NCBI RefSeq assembly: GCF_003712195.1
Contig: NZ_RDSD01000006.1
Span: 62,001-126,000, forward strand
Source of the DNA: Proteiniphilum sp. X52
GTDB lineage: Bacteria > Bacteroidota > Bacteroidia > Bacteroidales > Dysgonomonadaceae
Direction of reading: 5' to 3'
DNA: 64,000 nt
The notes below the pieces were generated by a model, which saw nothing but the letters and a program-made list of their open reading frames with translations, was not told where the DNA came from and searched no databases. Position 1 is the first letter of the stretch. Each line of letters opens with the position of its first letter. The position numbers were made by a program, and so were the translations under genes. Positions 17,648 through 27,835 of the stretch are shown here, piece by piece.

Positions 17648-20600
17648 TCAGAATGTAATCTTCATGTTAGCCGTAACTGTTGTTGGACGAGGGTATGAGT
17701 AGAAATCGACACTCTGTCCGTTGTCTGTATTGAAGGCTCCCATTTCGGTATCATATCCGGGGTATTGAGTGAGTAACGCAAGATTTTCAACAGACACTCC
17801 CAATGAGAGGTTATTTACTTCCCTGAGCCAGTTAAGCACTTTAGGACTGAAAGAATACGAGAGTGCAACGTTACGGATTCGTAAGAAGTCTCCTTTATGA
17901 AGCATGTACGAATCCTTTTCGTTTTCGCCGAAGAATGGATCTGAGGGCAAACGCAATGCAGCCACCATAGTATTTTGATTCTCAGGGGTCCATGCTTTGA
18001 GTATATCTTTCACGCTGTTGCTGTACAACGGTCTGTTTTCGCCCATGGAATGGGTAATGCTCATGATCTTGAAGCCGTACACATAATTAAGGTCAACCAT
18101 CAATGAAAAGCCCTTGTGGGTAAAGGTATTCACCATAGTTAGGTTTCCTTTCGGTCTGCCGGTTCCCATTAACTGACGATCCTCTTCGTCGATCTTATAA
18201 TCACCATTCACATCTTCGTACTTGATATCACCAGGTCTTTTGCCATACCTGGCAGCTTCCTCTACCTCGCCAAGACTCCAGGTACCCAGTCTTTTATAAA
18301 CATAATACGATGCCCAGTCTATACCTTCCCGAGCTATGGTATTATTCCCCGTATCAATGGTTTCTCCGTTTATATCTATGGTTTTCACTTTGTTAGTGGA
18401 GTACACAAGATCTGTCACCCACATAAAATCTTTTGTATGGATGTTGCGTGATGTAATGGTAGACTCGAATCCCTCGTTCCGTATCTCGCCGAGATTGGAC
18501 CACGTAGTGGCATATCCGGTGGTGATAGGTATCTGTTTCTCGAACAACAGGTCTCTGGTTGACTTGGTGTAATAGTCCATGATTACCTCTAACCGGTTGT
18601 TAAGGAAACTCAGGTCCAGTCCAATATTAAACTGGCGTGATGATTCCCACTTGAGATCCTTGTTACCCAGGTTGCTGAGGGTTACATACGATGTAAGTTC
18701 TTTGTTGAAAATGGTAGAACCGTTGCCGTATTGTGAGATGGTTCTGTAATTAGGGATGGAGGCGTTACCCACTACACCGTAACTTGTTCTGAGCTTGGCC
18801 TGGCTTACCACATTGAGGAGCGGTCGGAAAAAACTCTCTTCCGAAATACGCCATCCGGCAGATACTGACGGGAAGTATCCATACTTGTTGTTCATGCCAA
18901 AATTTGAGGCTCCATCAGCACGGAATGTAACACCCAGCAGATACCTGTCGCGGAAGCTGTGATTCATCCGGAAATAGTATGAATTCATCGTATTCTGATT
19001 CATCCCTGATCGGGGTTCGTGCCATGTTGTTCCTGCCGAGAGGTTGTGATAATCAAACGAATCATCGAAGTATTGTTCGGAACCCGAGGATGAACTTTCA
19101 TTGCGATTATAATACCAGCTGGCACCCAGCACAAAGTTAGAACTGAGTTGTCCGTTGAAATACTCATCGGTATAGGTAAAGTAGTTTTCGCTGGTGAGTT
19201 TCTGATTATCGGAGTTACTGATATCCGCATAGCCACCATTGTTTTCGCTTACGTCCAGAAGCCCGGCTTTAGCATAACTCATCCCCTTCCTGTTATTCTG
19301 CTGATAATCTCCCTGTACGGTCAATGTTAGCTTTCTGGTTATGTCGAGAGTAGAATTGAGGCTGAATACGGAGAAATTGGATTTCCATTCATCCCTTCGG
19401 TCTCGTAGTAACAGCAGTGGATTCTCCCCTTCCTCGGAAAATTTGTAATCTCCCTTGCGTCCCCAACTGCCATCTTGGTATTTAACAGGCACAATGGGCG
19501 GCATCTCGATCATATTACGGATCGCCCCCTGACCGAAAGAACTTTCCATATCGTTATTGTTACCTTTCTGACCACCAACGGTTCCTACAACCTGCACGCG
19601 GAGCCATTCCTTAATCCTGCTGTTTACATTCACAGTACCGGAGAAGCGTTCGTACGCTGAGCTTTTCAACACTCCTTCATAGTTTTGGTAGGCAACACTT
19701 GAATAAACACTTGTATCATCGTTACCCGATGAAAAAGATACGATGTGGTCATGGGTGATGGCTGTGCGGGTCATTTCCTTCTGCCAGTCTGTGTTGTACC
19801 TGGGCGAAGCAATCAACAGTCCTTTTTCATCGTACTGGTAGTTGCCGGAAGCATCTTTGGCATAATAGAAAAGTTTTTCGTCGGCAGTGGTAAGGTGAGG
19901 CATGGTTTGTCCGCTGTAGGCATAGCTGCGCCGTTGGACTTCCATATATTCATCGGCATCCAGCATGTCGAGTTTGCGATTCATAAAACCGAATCCCATC
20001 TTACCATCGTAGGTAATAGAGCCTTTGCCTTTTTTACCTTTCTTGGTGGTGATAAGCACAACCCCGTTTGATCCTTGTGCGCCATACATAGCTGTTGCAG
20101 CAGCATCCTTAAGAATGTCGATAGATTCAACATTCGCGGAATTGATGATATTGGGATCAACGCCAATTACACCATCGAGTACATAGATAGGGTCTTTACC
20201 TGCATTGATGGAACCCATCCCACGAACGCGGAGGGAAGATGAACCACCCGGCCTCCCGGACATGGATACGTTTGTTACCCCGGCCACTTTTCCGGCTATG
20301 CCTTGCATGATGTTAAAGGCAGACGGTCGTTCATTCAATTCATCACTTTTTACAGAACTCACTGCTATGGACATATCTTTTTTTGATCGGGTTCCGTATC
20401 CGATAACCACCAGATCTTCCATCAGAACAGCATCCGGTTTCATAACCACATTGTACTGTGAATTATCACCGATTGTCAACTCAACAGTCATCATTCCCAC
20501 ATACGATATCTGCAGCGTTTTAGCATCGGAATGTATTCTTAAAGAGAAAATTCCGTCAATATCCGTGGTGGTACCTATTGTCGTACCTTTCACCACAACA

Positions 20601-20791
20601 GTGGCACCAATCACAGGATCACCGTTCTCATCGGTCACCACACCGGAAATCGTTCTTGCAGGGTGTTGTGAAATGAGATCTGAGGTGGCTTTCGCCTGTA
20701 CTCCGCTACTGAATGGCAGTATCAGGATCAACAGCAGTTTTACAATTTTGGGAAACACACCAGGCGCATCCGCTCTCTGTTTTCTTTTCAT
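17648..20791 (-). CDS. SusC/RagA TonB-dependent transporter without STN domain (mannoside operon)
   Basis: A 1047-residue outer-membrane importer. The open frame extends to a TTG at 20803, but the ATG at 20791 gives a normal signal peptide (about 1-35, IVKLLLILILPFSSGVQA). Next come the carboxypeptidase-regulatory-like domain (about 45-115, RTISGVVTDENGDPVIGATV), the plug (from EDLVVIGYGTRSKKD, about 128) and the barrel ending in TANMKITF. It has no STN domain, unlike the other three SusC proteins here. This fits the absence of a FecR/sigma pair and suggests control by another regulator such as the DUF6377-like protein. Confidence 0.95.
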   Translation of the reverse strand: MKRKQRADAPGVFPKIVKLLLILILPFSSGVQAKATSDLISQHPARTISGVVTDENGDPVIGATVVVKGTTIGTTTDIDGIFSLRIHSDAKTLQISYVGMMTVELTIGDNSQYNVVMKPDAVLMEDLVVIGYGTRSKKDMSIAVSSVKSDELNERPSAFNIMQGIAGKVAGVTNVSMSGRPGGSSSLRVRGMGSINAGKDPIYVLDGVIGVDPNIINSANVESIDILKDAAATAMYGAQGSNGVVLITTKKGKKGKGSITYDGKMGFGFMNRKLDMLDADEYMEVQRRSYAYSGQTMPHLTTADEKLFYYAKDASGNYQYDEKGLLIASPRYNTDWQKEMTRTAITHDHIVSFSSGNDDTSVYSSVAYQNYEGVLKSSAYERFSGTVNVNSRIKEWLRVQVVGTVGGQKGNNNDMESSFGQGAIRNMIEMPPIVPVKYQDGSWGRKGDYKFSEEGENPLLLLRDRRDEWKSNFSVFSLNSTLDITRKLTLTVQGDYQQNNRKGMSYAKAGLLDVSENNGGYADISNSDNQKLTSENYFTYTDEYFNGQLSSNFVLGASWYYNRNESSSSGSEQYFDDSFDYHNLSAGTTWHEPRSGMNQNTMNSYYFRMNHSFRDRYLLGVTFRADGASNFGMNNKYGYFPSVSAGWRISEESFFRPLLNVVSQAKLRTSYGVVGNASIPNYRTISQYGNGSTIFNKELTSYVTLSNLGNKDLKWESSRQFNIGLDLSFLNNRLEVIMDYYTKSTRDLLFEKQIPITTGYATTWSNLGEIRNEGFESTITSRNIHTKDFMWVTDLVYSTNKVKTIDINGETIDTGNNTIAREGIDWASYYVYKRLGTWSLGEVEEAARYGKRPGDIKYEDVNGDYKIDEEDRQLMGTGRPKGNLTMVNTFTHKGFSLMVDLNYVYGFKIMSITHSMGENRPLYSNSVKDILKAWTPENQNTMVAALRLPSDPFFGENEKDSYMLHKGDFLRIRNVALSYSFSPKVLNWLREVNNLSLGVSVENLALLTQYPGYDTEMGAFNTDNGQSVDFYSYPRPTTVTANMKITF

Positions 20792-20851
20792 GTTTGCAAA
20801 CAATTTTTGATTAATAAAAAGCTATGTTTAAATATGATTAAATAAATAGGA

Positions 20852-23209
20852 CTACCTACCCCATTCTTTATTAGGAGTATTCCCCATATATAATTCCAAA
20901 ACACCTCCCTGAGCGATATCAGAAAAATCAAGGTAGCATTCGCTGTATTCTTCTCCGTTCAGCACTGCCTTCTGGATATATATATTTTCCGGACCATTGT
21001 CATGGGCTATGATTGTAAATTTCTCTCCCGGTGCGTAATCGGGCTCGAGCCTGAAATCTACCCTGTCGAATACCGGGCTGGTAATCTCTAACCTCGTATC
21101 GCCCGGGCAGGAAGGATGAATCCCTGATGCTGTTAACACATACCATGCGGACATCTGTCCCGCATCTTCATTGCCGACAATACCCTCCACTTCATTACGA
21201 TATGCGTACTTACAAATATGCCTGCTCCATTTCTGTGTATTCCACGGCTCATTCAGCTTATTGAATAAGAAGGGCACAAAATGCACCGGTTCATTGGCAT
21301 GATTGTAATAGTCATTCCACAACAGGTCATCCGGGGTTTTATCAAAGAAGCTGCACAGGTCTGCCAGCACTGCTTTTCTGCCACCCATAAGTTGCACCAT
21401 ACCTTCTATATCATGTGGCACAAACCAACCCTGCTGGTAAGGGTTTGACTCCACACATCCATACCATTCGATCGTCCGGGCGTTTTCCGGCCAATCCTGC
21501 CATGAGCCGTCTGGTTTGCGGGGACGGAACCACCCTTTTTCCTTATCAAAAATATTCCGATAAGCCTGGGATTTCCTTGCGTATACCTTTGCCTCTTCGT
21601 CGTTACCCATTGCAGTGGCTAACTGTGAAATACACCAATCTGTATAGGCATATTCCAATGTATGCGAAATACTGAGTTCGGAGGGAGTATATCCCAATTC
21701 GTCATTACCAAACAGACGGGAAGTATTCTTCGCATACTCATAGGCTTTTTCTGCATCGAAAGTCCGGATTCCTTTTATATAGGCATCGGCAAGTATCGAA
21801 AGTGCCGGATTCCCGAGCATACATCCGGAATAGGCATTCACAATCTCCCAACGTTCATAATATTCTTTGCCACTCTCTTCAGCTAACGTAATAAGTGAAT
21901 TTATCTGATCACTTACCAGGGAAGGATTTATAATTGTTTGTAGGGGAAACTGACTGCGGAACACATCCCATCCACTGAATATGGTGCGTTTGGTAAAGAC
22001 TTCGTTTGTTGAATAAATTGTATTGTCACCACCCATATAACGACCGTCGGCATCGGTAAATATTCGGGGATCGATCATAGTATGATACAACGCGGTGTAG
22101 AATATAGTCTTCTCATCGTCACTTCCTCCGGATATTTTAATCCGGCTTAACTCTTTATCCCATAGCTGGCGTGCCTGAGTCTTCACTTCATTAAAATCTA
22201 ACGAGGCGATTTCAGTGTTGAAATTATTTTCCGCCCCTTCCATATCTACAAAGGAGATACCCACTTTCAGTGTGATTTCCTCTTCTTTGTGAGTAGGAAA
22301 TTCGGTATAGAAACCCAGATGTTTTCCTTTCATTTCCTCCTTTCCGGTAATGACCGGAGCTTCGGATACTCTGGTAAGGTAAGGAATGCCCACCACATCA
22401 TCCTTCTTGCGGCCCCAACCATCAGGAATATCGGCACTCCAAAATCCATAATTCTCTAACGGCTTGCTGAAACGGGCGAAAAAATGCACGGTATAGTTTG
22501 TATTGCCTTCCCCGTCACCCCAGCCACCACCATCGGGTGTGCATTTCATCCACCCCTTGATGGTATATTGGTCTACCACTTTCAGATACTGTTCCACAGA
22601 TGTTCCTCCCACCCTGCGGGCAAGATCAATCTGAATACGTGATTTCTCGTTTTCGGGAAAGGTAAACTTCAATATGCCGCAACGTGGTGTGGTGCTGCTC
22701 TGTACATTGATTTCGTAATCTGTAAGGTCGACCGAATAAAATCCGGCTTCGGCAACTTCGGATTTCTTATCGTAATAGGATCTGTAGCCGGTGATACTAC
22801 CGTCTTCCTTTCCTGCAATCTTTTTCAATTCGCCGGTTGTGGGCATCACCAGAAAATTACCCAGATCCCCGAACCAGCCTACACCGCTCATTTGTGTGAA
22901 AGCAAAACCTTCTATCGTTTTGTGTTCATAACTGTATCCCGGGCTGTTATCACCGCCGGTAATGGTATTCGGACTTACCTGTACCATACCGTATGGAGTG
23001 GTTGCTCCCGGAAACGTTTTACCCAATCCGTGATAAACTCCGGCTGCCGTAGTGCTGGTACTTGCTCCTATAAAGGGGTTTACATAATCCGCTGGTGAGA
23101 ATTCCGCTGTATTATCTTTCTGTGGGTTTGAGCAGGAGGTAATCCCCATGATTGCGCAGGAAACGAATAAAAGAATAACAGCTGTTGGCTTGTTTCGATG
23201 GGATATCAT
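20852..23209 (-). CDS. GH92 alpha-mannosidase, lipoprotein
   Basis: A calcium-dependent exo-alpha-mannosidase family common in Bacteroidetes. The frame opens at 23290, but the ATG at 23209 yields a clean lipoprotein signal (AIMGITSC) and 785 residues. An N-terminal beta-sandwich (from DYVNPFIGASTS, with GDNSPGYSYEH) is followed by an (alpha/alpha)6 barrel. The barrel holds the family motifs SGWDVFRSQFPL, NPYQQGWFVPHD and GNEDAGQMSAWYVL, whose acidic residues provide the catalytic and Ca sites. Linkage specificity (1,2, 1,3, 1,4 or phosphodiester) cannot be read from these motifs. It lies between the GH38 gene and susC. Confidence 0.93.
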   Translation of the reverse strand: MISHRNKPTAVILLFVSCAIMGITSCSNPQKDNTAEFSPADYVNPFIGASTSTTAAGVYHGLGKTFPGATTPYGMVQVSPNTITGGDNSPGYSYEHKTIEGFAFTQMSGVGWFGDLGNFLVMPTTGELKKIAGKEDGSITGYRSYYDKKSEVAEAGFYSVDLTDYEINVQSSTTPRCGILKFTFPENEKSRIQIDLARRVGGTSVEQYLKVVDQYTIKGWMKCTPDGGGWGDGEGNTNYTVHFFARFSKPLENYGFWSADIPDGWGRKKDDVVGIPYLTRVSEAPVITGKEEMKGKHLGFYTEFPTHKEEEITLKVGISFVDMEGAENNFNTEIASLDFNEVKTQARQLWDKELSRIKISGGSDDEKTIFYTALYHTMIDPRIFTDADGRYMGGDNTIYSTNEVFTKRTIFSGWDVFRSQFPLQTIINPSLVSDQINSLITLAEESGKEYYERWEIVNAYSGCMLGNPALSILADAYIKGIRTFDAEKAYEYAKNTSRLFGNDELGYTPSELSISHTLEYAYTDWCISQLATAMGNDEEAKVYARKSQAYRNIFDKEKGWFRPRKPDGSWQDWPENARTIEWYGCVESNPYQQGWFVPHDIEGMVQLMGGRKAVLADLCSFFDKTPDDLLWNDYYNHANEPVHFVPFLFNKLNEPWNTQKWSRHICKYAYRNEVEGIVGNEDAGQMSAWYVLTASGIHPSCPGDTRLEITSPVFDRVDFRLEPDYAPGEKFTIIAHDNGPENIYIQKAVLNGEEYSECYLDFSDIAQGGVLELYMGNTPNKEWGR

Positions 23210-23295
23210 ATTAATTGTTTTAGTACCTAAACTAGATATATAGTTATGCATTGACGTCATTAGAAACCTGAAATTCATACCGATCGGCATATGTA

Positions 23296-25878
23296 TTATT
23301 CTTTTATTTTCAAATCGCCAAACCGCAATGTCACGAAGCCGAATTGGGGGATTGTTATATTTGTCTGCAACCGTCCCTCCCCCTTATCGACAGGCGATAA
23401 TTCACGGATAGGATCACCTTTTAAATCTATCTGCTCTATTTTATCCACACTGCAGTTCCAGATCACCTCGCGGGAAATTTCGCGGGAGGATGTATTATAG
23501 ATACGTACAAGCAGATTACCGTTCTCCACGACCATAGAGGATATTTCCAGATTATCGCCCACCGTTTCGAGTATTGATCTTTGCTGTTGTTCAGGGGAAC
23601 CCGACATGAATTGTGCGACCATTGGTTCATTCCATTGACGGCTCGCTTTTTCCACCTCTCCCCTCTCCCAGTCGCCTGAATGAGGAAAAAGCGCATACCC
23701 TATTTCAGTGGGGCCATGGATCGTGTAATCTCTCCCCCACAAAGCCCTACCGGTATATTGAACGGTCAGTCCCAGCGGCAAACTGTCGGATTGCAGATAA
23801 CTCGTAGTATGGTCTGAAAACAGTGCTACCCCATAATCCTGCTCCTGACCGGTAATATCCACCCAATTCAGGATCACATTGTGTTTGATACTGTCCCAAC
23901 TTGAATAAAGGGTATTGTCAAGCTGACTTTCAGTGACATCAAACGGCGCATTCTTATATATCTTCCGGCCTACCTCATTGAACGGAAAACGTACATGAAG
24001 CTTATAGTCATCATTATAAAAAGCCTTATTCCGGTCAGTGGCTTCATAATTATCGCTCTGGTCATACGCGCCAATCCCCGGCTGTCCATCCCAGTCGATA
24101 TGCAGGGTAAAATCAATACGGTGATTCTCTTTATAAAAAGTGATCAGTTGATAATAGTTATGCCCGGCAATTTGATTCTCTACCTTTATTCGGGTAAATA
24201 TCTCTCCCTCTTCAATCACTGAGACTGTAGCCCGGCTTTCTGATCCCTCATAAAATCTGTCCTCCCTATAAAAAAAGCCTCTCAGGTCATTTAAATATCT
24301 CCCCTTTTCAACCAGTTGCCTGTTTCCGTTCTTTTTATCGATCAGGCTTGTGATCGTACCACCATGCTCAGGATCAATGATTACTGAGTAATAGTCTGTT
24401 TCTATTGCAAGTTTTTCTGAAGATGTGAGTTTTTCTGAAGAAAGATCCAGCTTTTTTTTAGAGGGCAGTTCCTTATCACTCTGTTTCAGCCGGTAAGTAG
24501 CATATCCCATTCCCGGCACCAATGCTTCAAAGAACAGTGTTACAGCACCGTCAATACCTTCTGATAATTGATGAGGCGCAGGCTTACCCTTAGCATCAAT
24601 GACTACTATCTTCCGGCCTCGAAAATGTTCCGATAGAATTAAGGCTACCTCTTCCTTACGTGTCGATCCCAGCGTATTATACACCCGGATATATTCAGTA
24701 TTATTCGTCTTGGCAAAGAGGTTTGATATCTTTTCGGACGCGATTTGATTTGTCGCTTCAGTCCACCGGACTACTTTATCGGCCCAGGTGTCTCCCGAAC
24801 TGCCGTTATAGGGAACAATCCAGCAGTCGTGATGCTGGGCAAGCATCAACGTCCTCCATGCTTCGTCAAAATCTTCTTCCGGCCAGCTCGTATCGTTAAA
24901 GAGGTAGTCCATCGCGGCCATCTTTTCTGCCGTGACGAGCAGGTTCTCACTCACCCGTACCTGCCGGGCTATTTCCTGCACCACTTGTGCACCCCACACC
25001 AATCCCGGTTTGATATCTTCTTGGGTGAAATGCCAGTCTTCGGGTTCCACCTTTCCTTTTATCATTTCAAAATAATTGGTCCAGGTGGTATACACTGTGG
25101 GTTCGTACTCACTGCGCCACAAACCTCCGTCCCATCCCGCATCCTGAAAACACATCCCTACCGGATACTGTATCCCGTTGGCAAAGCATTTTTCAATGAA
25201 ACTGTTGGAGTTGGTCCATGACTCGGTTTGCCAAGTCGTTTCCGTGGACAATTCCTCCACAACATATCTCGGAACGGCCGGAAGGGAAGTGCCGTCGGGC
25301 CCGATCCAGTTGACCAGATCCTTTCCGAAAGCGCTGGTATAACCTCCCCAACATGTATTAGGGTTTCTCAGTACCGCGTACTTATAACCAAAACCTTTCA
25401 GTATCTGCGGTAAACTACTCGTGAAGCAGGGCTCTTCCACGGCATAAGTCACAAAAGAGGCACTCGGAAAATACTCCCTGGTCTTTGCCATACCATAATG
25501 AAACTGCCGGATGATACTCTCCCCCGAGATGTTATAACAGTATGGCTGCGACCAGGTAGGGTTTACAAATTCTATACGTCCCGACGGGCCCTCTTTCTCA
25601 AAATATGCTTGGAACACTTTAAAATTTTCAGCATCTGTCACGCTGATCGTATCCCAGGTCTCAGGCTCGATCTCCAGATTGATTGCCCAATCAGGATGCT
25701 TCTCCAACTGCTCTACCATGAACCGTGCCTGCCATTGCGGGTAATGACCGTAGATACCACCATGATAACCATCGGTAAACCAAGCGGTCTGTGACAACAC
25801 AGGTATTTTCACCAGTAGAAAATAAAACAGAATAAAAATTGATAACCTATGTTTTTGACTTAAATTTTCAAGTACCAT
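23296..25878 (-). CDS. Divergent GH38-family alpha-mannosidase, exported
   Basis: The open frame reaches 25908, but the ATG at 25878 gives a signal peptide (SIFILFYFLLVKIPVLSQ) and 860 residues. The protein matches GH38 over its length: a catalytic (beta/alpha) domain (about 20-320), the helical middle domain with LMLAQHHDCWIVPYNG (about 370, the zinc-site His-Asp segment of GH38), and the beta-rich C-terminal domain with YYSVIIDPEHGGTITSLIDK (about 500). The first motif reads DGYHGGIYGHYP in place of the usual His-x-Asp, and the nucleophile region reads YAVEEPCFTSS, so zinc coordination may differ. Operon position implies cleavage of alpha-mannosides with the GH92. Confidence 0.8.
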   Translation of the reverse strand: MVLENLSQKHRLSIFILFYFLLVKIPVLSQTAWFTDGYHGGIYGHYPQWQARFMVEQLEKHPDWAINLEIEPETWDTISVTDAENFKVFQAYFEKEGPSGRIEFVNPTWSQPYCYNISGESIIRQFHYGMAKTREYFPSASFVTYAVEEPCFTSSLPQILKGFGYKYAVLRNPNTCWGGYTSAFGKDLVNWIGPDGTSLPAVPRYVVEELSTETTWQTESWTNSNSFIEKCFANGIQYPVGMCFQDAGWDGGLWRSEYEPTVYTTWTNYFEMIKGKVEPEDWHFTQEDIKPGLVWGAQVVQEIARQVRVSENLLVTAEKMAAMDYLFNDTSWPEEDFDEAWRTLMLAQHHDCWIVPYNGSSGDTWADKVVRWTEATNQIASEKISNLFAKTNNTEYIRVYNTLGSTRKEEVALILSEHFRGRKIVVIDAKGKPAPHQLSEGIDGAVTLFFEALVPGMGYATYRLKQSDKELPSKKKLDLSSEKLTSSEKLAIETDYYSVIIDPEHGGTITSLIDKKNGNRQLVEKGRYLNDLRGFFYREDRFYEGSESRATVSVIEEGEIFTRIKVENQIAGHNYYQLITFYKENHRIDFTLHIDWDGQPGIGAYDQSDNYEATDRNKAFYNDDYKLHVRFPFNEVGRKIYKNAPFDVTESQLDNTLYSSWDSIKHNVILNWVDITGQEQDYGVALFSDHTTSYLQSDSLPLGLTVQYTGRALWGRDYTIHGPTEIGYALFPHSGDWERGEVEKASRQWNEPMVAQFMSGSPEQQQRSILETVGDNLEISSMVVENGNLLVRIYNTSSREISREVIWNCSVDKIEQIDLKGDPIRELSPVDKGEGRLQTNITIPQFGFVTLRFGDLKIKE

Positions 25879-25908
25879 ATCGTTTCTTTTACAGGGATTA
25901 CAATCCAA

Positions 25909-27300
25909 TCAGATTTTCACTAAAACTATCTTTCTCTTTACCGGTTGGTTTATCTCATAGATCTTCGAAACAAGCATATCCATTTCCGCTTGCCGTGTTT
26001 CACGAAATGAGTGATGGATCATCCGGGCATAATTATCCCTATGCATTCTCAGCCATCCGTTGTTACCCGTTTCCTTATCAAGAGCTTCAAGCGATGCACG
26101 GTTATTGGCAAACAGCAATCCCCTTTCCTGAAAAAAGCCGAATTGTATCCAGGCGTAGTCCCGGAAATTTCTCTCAATCTCCCATCGCACTTCATTCAGA
26201 TGCATAATCGACAGAGCCTGCTGGTATTGCGGTGTTTTTGTTTCTGCCGCCAGATTCACCCCTTTGTTCAAATCAACAGATGACCATATTCCGATCTCTT
26301 CTCCATCAATGAACATCTTGTAATCACCTTTCTCTAAATCGGAGACTTTAATTACCTCCTGATTCATTTCTTCCATAAACGGTATATATTCCATTGCGTC
26401 GGCCTGTGATTTTTTTGCGTTCCATCCACGTGGAATCGTATCTAACGGATAGGGTAACGAATAAGCCAGGTAATCAAAAGAGAGTGTACCTTCATTTCCT
26501 CTTATATTGGAGATTTCACAGTTTGCCGACCGGACAACCGATTTTTTGGACGCATCCACCTCAAAGTCCGCCACTACATCGGAATCCAATCCCTGCTCCT
26601 TGAGAAAGAAGTAAGCCATTACCATGTGTCCGTCATTTTCAGGATGGATCCGGTCAAGACCACAAATGGTGAATTCCGGATCGTTCACCTGGAACTTCCG
26701 GTTAATTGCTGTCATAGGGGCGTTCAGATCCAGAAATTCCCAGTTATTCTCTTCTGCTGATTTCTTCTGAAATGCCACAATACGCTGCATCACCTCATTT
26801 TTCCCCCTCAGAGCAGTATTACCATCAATCTTAGCAGCTCCATCATACGGAGATCCTCCCATCATCACTATCTTCGTTCCGGAAAGTTTTTTCAACCGTC
26901 CTTCCAGCAATTTAAAATTCTCATAGGTTTCCCGGTATTTTTCTTCACCGAACCCGGCCCGGTCATCTCCGTTATACTCCTGATATCCCGAATCATTCAT
27001 TCCGAATGTAACGACCAGCGTAGTGGGATTCTTACTGAACACGTCACTATCCAAACGTTTATACATATCGAGCGCCGTATTTCCACCGATCCCAGCATTC
27101 AGTATACGCAGATCCCTGTTCGGAAACCTTGTCATATAATAGAGCCAAATAAATGAGTGATAGTGGCCTCCATCTGTAATACTGTTTCCCAGAAAGACAA
27201 CCCTTTCCCCTTCCCTAAACTCGCTAACCGGTTGAGAAATCAAGCCAAGAGCTATACCCAACGCAATAAAAACTGATGTGAATCTTTTTGTTATCTTCAT
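25909..27300 (-). CDS. Secreted SGNH/GDSL hydrolase with extra C-terminal domain
   Basis: A probable carbohydrate esterase, 463 residues from the ATG at 27300. After the signal peptide come block I GNSITDGGHYHS (catalytic Ser in SIT), block II GIGGNT, block III TFGMNDSGY, and block V LDRIHPENDGH with the catalytic Asp and His. The family core ends near residue 210. The remaining 250 residues form a second region (FEVDASKKSVVRSANCEIS onward) rich in charged helices. The role suggested by context is removal of acyl groups from a mannose-containing glycan. It is the first intact gene of the operon; the promoter is about 310 bp upstream and a broken GH130 lies between. Confidence 0.88.
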   Translation of the reverse strand: MKITKRFTSVFIALGIALGLISQPVSEFREGERVVFLGNSITDGGHYHSFIWLYYMTRFPNRDLRILNAGIGGNTALDMYKRLDSDVFSKNPTTLVVTFGMNDSGYQEYNGDDRAGFGEEKYRETYENFKLLEGRLKKLSGTKIVMMGGSPYDGAAKIDGNTALRGKNEVMQRIVAFQKKSAEENNWEFLDLNAPMTAINRKFQVNDPEFTICGLDRIHPENDGHMVMAYFFLKEQGLDSDVVADFEVDASKKSVVRSANCEISNIRGNEGTLSFDYLAYSLPYPLDTIPRGWNAKKSQADAMEYIPFMEEMNQEVIKVSDLEKGDYKMFIDGEEIGIWSSVDLNKGVNLAAETKTPQYQQALSIMHLNEVRWEIERNFRDYAWIQFGFFQERGLLFANNRASLEALDKETGNNGWLRMHRDNYARMIHHSFRETRQAEMDMLVSKIYEINQPVKRKIVLVKI

Positions 27301-27386
27301 CGCAAATACCATTGTGACCCGAAGGATCTGTTTAGTTAAAAAATAAAATTGTGATTGATATCCAGGTTAGTTTTGAATACAATCCT

Positions 27387-27538
27387 TTATGAGAATGGAT
27401 CATAGACGGCCATCGACACATGCGAATCGGCGCTGCCATAATAACGGAAGAGGTATCCGATGAAAAAACGGGATTCCCCGATACCGGCCGGATAAACTCA
27501 TCTAAAGGAAACAAAGGCTCATAAACCTTTTCAGTCAT
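27387..27538 (-). pseudogene. Remnant of a GH130 phosphorylase/mannosidase gene (internal deletion)
   Basis: On the minus strand an ATG at 27538 encodes FPLDEFIRPVSGNPV within its first 25 residues, resembling the N-terminus of GH130 enzymes. About 30 codons in, the frame changes: the +1 frame reads RYYGSADSHVSMAVYDP followed by FS and stop (27389-27387), resembling the GH130 C-terminus (consensus YYGCADSRVGVAVYDP). About 1 kb of the gene would be missing between. The overlap of both frames around 27450-27465 suggests recombination at a short direct repeat. GH130 enzymes act on beta-mannosides, which fits the GH38/GH92 operon. The family assignment is from memory of the two motifs. Confidence 0.65.
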
Positions 27539-27606
27539 ACTATTATTTCATTTCCTGTCGGACTATCCGGAATGGGCAACTCAATATTGTTTGTAATCCG
27601 GTTTTG

Positions 27607-27637
27607 CAAATGTATGGATGAAAAAAATCCTTTCAAA
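27607..27637 (-). promoter_or_regulatory. Promoter of the mannoside operon
   Basis: On the minus strand TTTG (27637-27634) and TACATTTG (27614-27607) are separated by exactly 19 nt, a full match to the Bacteroides -33/-7 consensus. Transcription would start near 27600, about 60 nt before the GH130 remnant and about 300 nt before the SGNH gene. The stretch 27638-27780 is AT-rich and shows no gene. Confidence 0.8.
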
Positions 27638-27835
27638 TGCAAAGTAGACTTAAAAGTAAACAACTCCACAGCGAAAAATCAAATAATCGTCTGTATATAA
27701 AATTATTACAAGAAACTGGAATGAGCTTAATGGTAAACCGATTTGAACCAAACCTTTCTCTTATCGCTTCCCAATTATGTTAAAACACTGACATAGTGCA
27801 AAGTTTTGTTTATATTTGCAGAATAGTAAAATGTG

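Noticed and set aside
20792-20803. TTG at 20803 as the start of the mannoside-operon SusC
   Set aside because: An ATG four codons later at 20791 gives a normal signal peptide.
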